NCBI GenBank assembly: GCA_037349105.1
Contig: JAYJMM010000094.1
Coordinates: 248,001 to 312,000, forward strand
Source: Limnomonas spitsbergensis
Lineage: Eukaryota > Chlorophyta > Chlorophyceae > Chlamydomonadales
Length of the DNA: 64,000 nt
Direction: 5' to 3'
Part shown: one piece after another, positions 61,301 through 64,000 of the stretch
How positions within the stretch are numbered: the stretch's first letter is position 1
How the letters are laid out: the number at the start of each line of letters is the position of its first letter
Translations under genes and position numbers: made by a program
The notes under the pieces: model-generated
Databases searched by the model: none
Seen by the model: only the letters and a program-made list of their open reading frames with translations
Told to the model about the DNA's origin: nothing

Positions 61301-64000
61301 TCTGGGAGGGGGAGGGGATGGGGGGAGGGCTTAGGGTTAAGGACCATATCAGTGAGAGAGGAAGAGGACTAGGAGGGGGAGGGGGTGGGGGGAGGGTTTA
61401 GGGTTACGGACCATATCAGTGAGAGAGGAGGAGGGGGTACTGGGAGGGGGAGGGGGTGGGGGGAGGGTTTAGGGTTACGGACAATATCAGTTAGAGAGGA
61501 GGAGGGGGGACTGGGAGGGGGAGGGGGTGGGGGGAGGGTTTAGGGTTCCGGACCATATCAGTGAGAGAGGAGGAGGGGGGTCTGGGAGGGTTTAGGGTTA
61601 CAGACAATATCAGTTAGAGAGGAGGAGGGGGGACTGGGAGGGGGAGGGGGTGGGGGGAGGGTTAAGGGTTACAGACAATATCAGTTAGAGAGGAGGATTG
61701 TAGCTTAATTATAGCTGAATGCCCCCCTCCCCAGAAGTACTGTTTGTTGCGAAGTTGACTGGCCAGCCTCTTGCTATCCTACCTGAATCGATATTGAAGC
61801 CTATTGGTTAGCATCCCGTCTGTGGCACGCTCAACACACCGGCAGACATCCTCTGCCTCTCACGTGAAGCGTAACTATGTTGTAGCTGACGTGTAGCTGC
61901 GAAGTAGCTGAATATGTCATTTGCTCCTAGTTGCGCAATATTTTGGTCAGCACCACGTCTGTGGTACGCTGAACACACCGACAGACATCCTCTGCCATTC
62001 CTGCAGAATAGCTATTACGTACCGGTAGCTGAATTGTAGCTGAATATGTAATTTGCTTCCTGTTGTGCAGTCCACCGGTCAGCATCCCGTCTGGGGCACG
62101 CACAGCACACCAGCAGATACACTCTGTCACTCCTGCATAATAGCTGTAATGTACCGGTAGCTGAATTGTGGCTGAACATGTCATTTCTTCCCTGATCCGC
62201 AGTCCACCAGTCAGCATCGCGTCCGTGGCATGCACAGCCTTCCATCTGATACACTCTGTCACTCCTAAAGAGTAATTAAAGTGTAGCTGAATTGTAGCTG
62301 AATATGTCACTTGCTCCTTGTTGCTCAGTCCACCGGTCAGCATCCCGTCTGTGGCACGCACTGCACACCGGCAGATACACTCTGTCATTCCTAAAGAGTA
62401 ATTAACGTGTAGCTGAATTTTAGCTGAACATGTCCTTTGCTCCCTGTTGCGCAGTCCACCGGTCAGCATCCCGTCCGGGGCACGCAGAGGACACTGACAG
62501 GCACACTCTGTCATCCCTAAAGAGTGATCAAATTGTGGCTGAATTGTAGCTGAATATATAATCTCTCCCTTTTGCGCAGTCTACTGGTCAGCATCCTGTC
62601 CGGGGCACGCACAGGACACTGACAGGCACACTCAGTTGCTCTTAAAGAGTGACTAGATTGTGGCTGAATTGTAGCTGAATATATCATCTCTCCCTTTTGC
62701 GCAGTCAACCGGTCAGCATCCCGTTCGGGGCATGCTTAGTACGCCGGCAGATATCCTCTGCAGATTGATGGAAAGCATTGCCGGAGGCCAGGCGGTCTCG
62801 ATGCAGGTGAAGGTTGAAGCAGGGGTTTCGGGGATAATAGTTCTGGGGTAAGGGATGGCCACACACAAAACCCTAAACCCTTGACCCTAAACCCTTAAAT
62901 CTTCAGGTTTCAGGGTTAAAGTAGACACATCCCAACCCCTCAACCCTCGACCCTAAACACTTTGAGGTTATGGTGTGAGGGGTGGCCACAAACAAAAACG
63001 CTCCCCCCACACTCAGACCCATACTTGCATACTTGCATAATACATCTTCTGACTGTAAGACCTGCATGAACATGCCCAGCATGCACTTGCGCACAAGCCG
63101 TCACGACAGGGGGTCATGTGTAGCAGAAATGTGGCTGACATGTAGCTGACATTTTGCTGACATGTAGCTGAAATGTAGTTGAGATGTAGCTGAACCCACA
63201 CACTCGCAGGATACATACTTTGCCCATAAGACCTGCATGACCACGTCCAGCATACTGCTACCCACAAGCCGGGACATGTTGGTTGAGTTATATTTGAAGT
63301 GTTGCTGGGATGTAACTGACATGTGGCCGAAATGTAACCGACATGTAGCTGACCATGTAGCTGAATTGTTGCTTCTTGCCCCTCCACCTGCAGGATATAT
63401 CAGCTGCACAAGAGGCCCTGATGACCATGTCCAGCTTGCACCAGCTGCATGCTGGAACATGTAGCTGAATTACAGTTACGATGTAGCTAGTTGTAGTTGG
63501 ATTGTTGCTTCTTGCCCCTCCACCTGCAGGATATATCAGCTGCACAAGAGGCCCTGATGACCATGTCCAGCTTGCACCAGCTACACGCTGGAACATGTAG
63601 CTGAATAACAGTTACGATGTAGCTGAATTGTAGTTGAATTGTTGCTTCTTGCCCCTCCACCTGCAGGATATATCAGCTGCACAAGAGGCCCTGATGACCA
63701 TGTCCAGCTTGCACCAGCTGCATGCTGGAACATGTAGCTGAATTACAGTTACGATGTAGCTGAATTGTAGTTGAATTGTTGCTTCTTGCCCCTCCACCTG
63801 CAGGATATATCAGCTGCACAAGAGGCCCTGATGACCATGTCCAGCTTGCACCAGCTGCATGCTGGAACATGTAGCTGAATTACAGTTACAATGTAGCTGA
63901 ATTGTAGTTGAATTGTTGCTTCTTGCCCCTCCACCTGCAGGATATATCAGCTGCACAAGAGGCCCTGATGACCATATCCAGCTTGCACCAGCCCATACAC
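51555..64000 (+). CDS. soluble guanylate cyclase-type protein, HNOB plus HNOBA (3' end outside window)
   Basis: Exons read by eye: 51555-51769, 52170-52225, 53902-53982, 54520-54701, 55162-55319, 56112-56288, 58003-58071, 59543-59839, 61015-61269, 62705-62806 and 63941 to the window end. All junctions keep phase except 52225 to 53902, where a further exon must be missing. ATG at 51555. HNOB binds heme and senses NO or O2; HNOBA is the PAS-like partner that follows it in soluble guanylate cyclases. The catalytic end (cyclase, or perhaps a phosphodiesterase) is not in the window. Likely cytosolic gas signalling through cyclic nucleotides. Confidence 0.85.
51770..52135 (+). repeat. degenerate GGCAGCTGCATGGCTACCGG repeats
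   Basis: About five irregular copies of 60-80 bp in the first intron of the HNOB gene, several starting with the donor-like GTAGG or GAGGT. Confidence 0.8.
52440..53212 (+). repeat. 23-bp minisatellite
   Basis: About 33 copies of TTGTACTACTACAGCTGCAT plus CAC; starts of CAGCTG are 23 bp apart (52926, 52949). The unit has no stop in any forward frame, so all three frames are open and give the same 23-residue periodic peptide. It is intronic by position. Confidence 0.97.
53760..53815 (+). repeat. truncated copy of the LAQFIAEEAA exon
   Basis: After TGTCGCAG: ACTGGCTCAGTTTATCGCAG, AGGAGGCCGCAGTCTCAT, then divergence. The complete exon is 53902-53982, and a copy of its end (GGCTTTGGCCAGTACTACCT, CGTCTG, GTGAGG) follows at about 54070-54107. 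Confidence 0.9.
54125..54410 (+). repeat. 14-bp CCTAAGTCCTGGAC array
   Basis: About twenty units of ACCCTAAGTCCTGG with variants (ACCTTGTCCTGGAC). Confidence 0.95.
54780..55161 (+). repeat. five truncated copies of the GGEELVARLFYRS exon
   Basis: Copies near 54792, 54867, 54947, 55018 and 55089 carry GAGGAGCTGGTCGCGCGCCT, GTACTACCGCTCCGTGAAC, about 75 bp apart, most after TTTGCAG. The complete exon starts at 55162. Confidence 0.94.
55635..56111 (+). repeat. about five truncated copies of the VYHLTVQPHMD exon
   Basis: CAGGTGTACCGCCTAGCCGC, ACAGCCCCACATGGACCT in diverged copies about 95 bp apart (near 55637, 55731, 55827, 55922, 56018). The complete exon starts at 56112. Confidence 0.93.
56112..61269 (+). 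CDS. HNOBA domain exons
   Basis: Four exons in phase 0. 56112-56288: VYHLTVQPHMDPCASISEEA ... FYRMFPFHFVMDQECRLLQ, matching the FPFH(x)VFD signature of HNOBA. 58003-58071: VGSVLMDLLPSMMPSTPVSE. 59543-59839: VLHPRVEWRYDALLAHPSDA, an Ala-rich insert, then VLRLKGQFIESEMAGVPVLL and FMGSAVPSSYAEME. This fits the LKGQM...LFL.SP part of the family. 61015-61269: MCGLSLSHFMPMDMARDRIQ, the GLYLSD..HDATRDL-like segment, followed by a Gly/Ala-rich stretch and KHEDDVSDGLLRMQNMTWTI. HNOBA mediates dimerisation and signal transfer in soluble cyclases. Confidence 0.85.
56425..56470 (+). repeat. copy of the FPFHFVMDQ exon end
   Basis: CATTCCATTTTGTGATGGAT, CAGGACTTCAGG resembles the end of exon 56112-56288. 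A second, longer copy is at about 57180-57241 (TGTTCCCCTTCCATTTCGTG, ATGGATCAGGACTGCCGG). Confidence 0.88.
56540..57030 (+). repeat. 13-bp CACCCTGTCCTGC array
   Basis: About 37 copies of CACCCTGTCCTGC with C/T variants. Open on both strands because the unit lacks stops. Confidence 0.97.
57311..57722 (+). repeat. 18-bp GACCTTGCATGGCTGAGG array
   Basis: About 23 near-identical copies; as 18 is a multiple of three, every frame repeats a six-residue peptide. Confidence 0.97.
57820..57870 (+). repeat. truncated copy of the VGSVLMDLL exon
   Basis: After TATCTCAG: GTGGGCTCTGTGCTGATGGA, CCTGCTGGATGAAGT. The complete exon is at 58003-58071, 178 bp further on. Confidence 0.9.
58122..58268 (+). repeat. 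dispersed GTACC-rich element, copy 2
   Basis: ACCGTATCGTATCGCACCAT and many CCGTACC words, ending TACCGGGTGACCCTTGG; related to 21684-21850. Confidence 0.6.
58480..59370 (+). repeat. 40-bp minisatellite
   Basis: About 22 copies of ACACTTATGTACCACATATA, CACACTTATGTACGGCATAC. Open in the forward frames without being a gene. Confidence 0.97.
59382..59407. repeat. perfect 10-bp hairpin at the array end
   Basis: GTATATACGC, loop TTATTG, GCGTATATAC, directly after the last unit of the 40-bp array. Confidence 0.88.
59835..60010 (+). repeat. three copies of the exon end GAGATGGAG-GTGCGAGG
   Basis: About 65-bp units starting GA(G/T)ATGGAGGTGxGxGGGTG repeat the end of exon 59543-59839 with its donor region. 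Confidence 0.9.
60227..60535 (+). repeat. 14-bp GTACGTGCACCCTT array
   Basis: About 21 practically identical units at exact 14-bp spacing (60241, 60255). Contains ACGTG and GTGCAC words. Confidence 0.98.
60895..60935 (+). repeat. truncated copy of the MCGLSLSHF exon
   Basis: ATGTGTGGCATATCTCTGTC, ACACTTAATTGG mirrors the start of exon 61015-61269 but lacks an AG acceptor. Confidence 0.85.
61262..61695 (+). repeat. copies of the exon end ACCATATCA-GTGAGAGAG
   Basis: About six purine-rich units of 60-85 bp, each with GGACCATATCAGTGAGAGAG or ACAATATCAGTTAGAGAGGA. They repeat the end of exon 61015-61269 and its donor, with TTTAGGGTTA between. Confidence 0.93.
61790..62704 (+). repeat. seven truncated copies of the STGQHPVRG exon
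   Basis: Copies about 125 bp apart (near 61808, 61945, 62081, 62204, 62331, 62456, 62580) carry TCCACCGGTCAGCATCCCGT, CTGGGGCACGCACAGCACAC, most after GCGCAG. Between them stands TGTAGCTGAATTGTAGCTGA-type filler. The complete exon is 62705-62806. Confidence 0.93.
62705..64000 (+). CDS. HNOB gene, exons after HNOBA (partial)
   Basis: 62705-62806 (34 codons, phase 0) encodes STGQHPVRGMLSTPADILCR and LMESIAGGQAVSMQ. The last exon start, 63941 to the window end, encodes DISAAQEALMTISSLHQP and is taken as the functional copy because it leaves the repeat pattern (CAGCCCATACAC). A TPADILxxLM segment of this kind leads, in some algal proteins I recall, towards a phosphodiesterase or cyclase domain; which one is outside the window. 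Confidence 0.6.
63030..63940 (+). repeat. truncated copies of the DISAAQEALM exon
   Basis: Four regular 136-bp copies (starts 63394, 63530, 63666, 63802) read GATATATCAGCTGCACAAGA, GGCCCTGATGACCATGTCCA, GCTTGCACCAGCTGCATGCT. Two older diverged copies are near 63040 and 63205. Each regular copy has the acceptor CACCTGCAG. Confidence 0.96.

Overview
The window looks like nuclear DNA of a large, intron-rich, repeat-laden eukaryotic genome, most likely a green alga. Reasons: many short spliced exons with GT-AG borders, introns full of plant-type telomere-like motifs (TTTAGGG/CCCTAAA), a Ty3/gypsy-type retroelement, a LINE fragment with an RNase H domain, and a soluble guanylate cyclase-type gene of a kind known in algae. 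A big-genome prasinophyte such as Cymbomonas would fit, but that is a guess from style, not a database match.

Layout. 1-2.7 kb: a 35-bp tandem array that appears to lie in an intron of a RING-finger gene (minus strand, 2.7-4.8 kb). 6.7-13.9 kb: a Ty3/gypsy-like retroelement, lightly decayed. Its pol carries reverse transcriptase and RNase H, then a C5 cytosine DNA methyltransferase with a DNMT3-like CNDLS catalytic motif, then an integrase ending in a PHD finger. 17.2-20.3 kb: a 46-bp telomere-like minisatellite interrupted by a 5'-truncated LINE with RNase H, a zinc knuckle and a PD-ExK nuclease-like tail. 20.3-24.9 kb: repeats with two plausible minus-strand exons. 26.0-46.8 kb: a long plus-strand gene of over 20 small exons. 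It has an N-terminal low-complexity part, a conserved domain (FFVTHAW...WLDIFAV...RVWCLYE), then RNI-type leucine-rich repeats. 46.8-51.5 kb: dispersed repeats, no convincing gene. 51.6-64 kb: a plus-strand gene encoding a heme-NO-binding (HNOB) domain and its partner HNOBA domain, as in soluble guanylate cyclase; its effector domain lies beyond the window.

The two most unusual things are (1) the retroelement that combines a cytosine methyltransferase and a PHD chromatin reader in one pol, and (2) the architecture of the two long genes. Beside many exons lies a tandem array of truncated copies of that exon's own border: acceptor plus exon start upstream of it, or exon end plus donor downstream. 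Exon phases agree across almost all the junctions I could place, so the gene models are well supported although they were read by eye.
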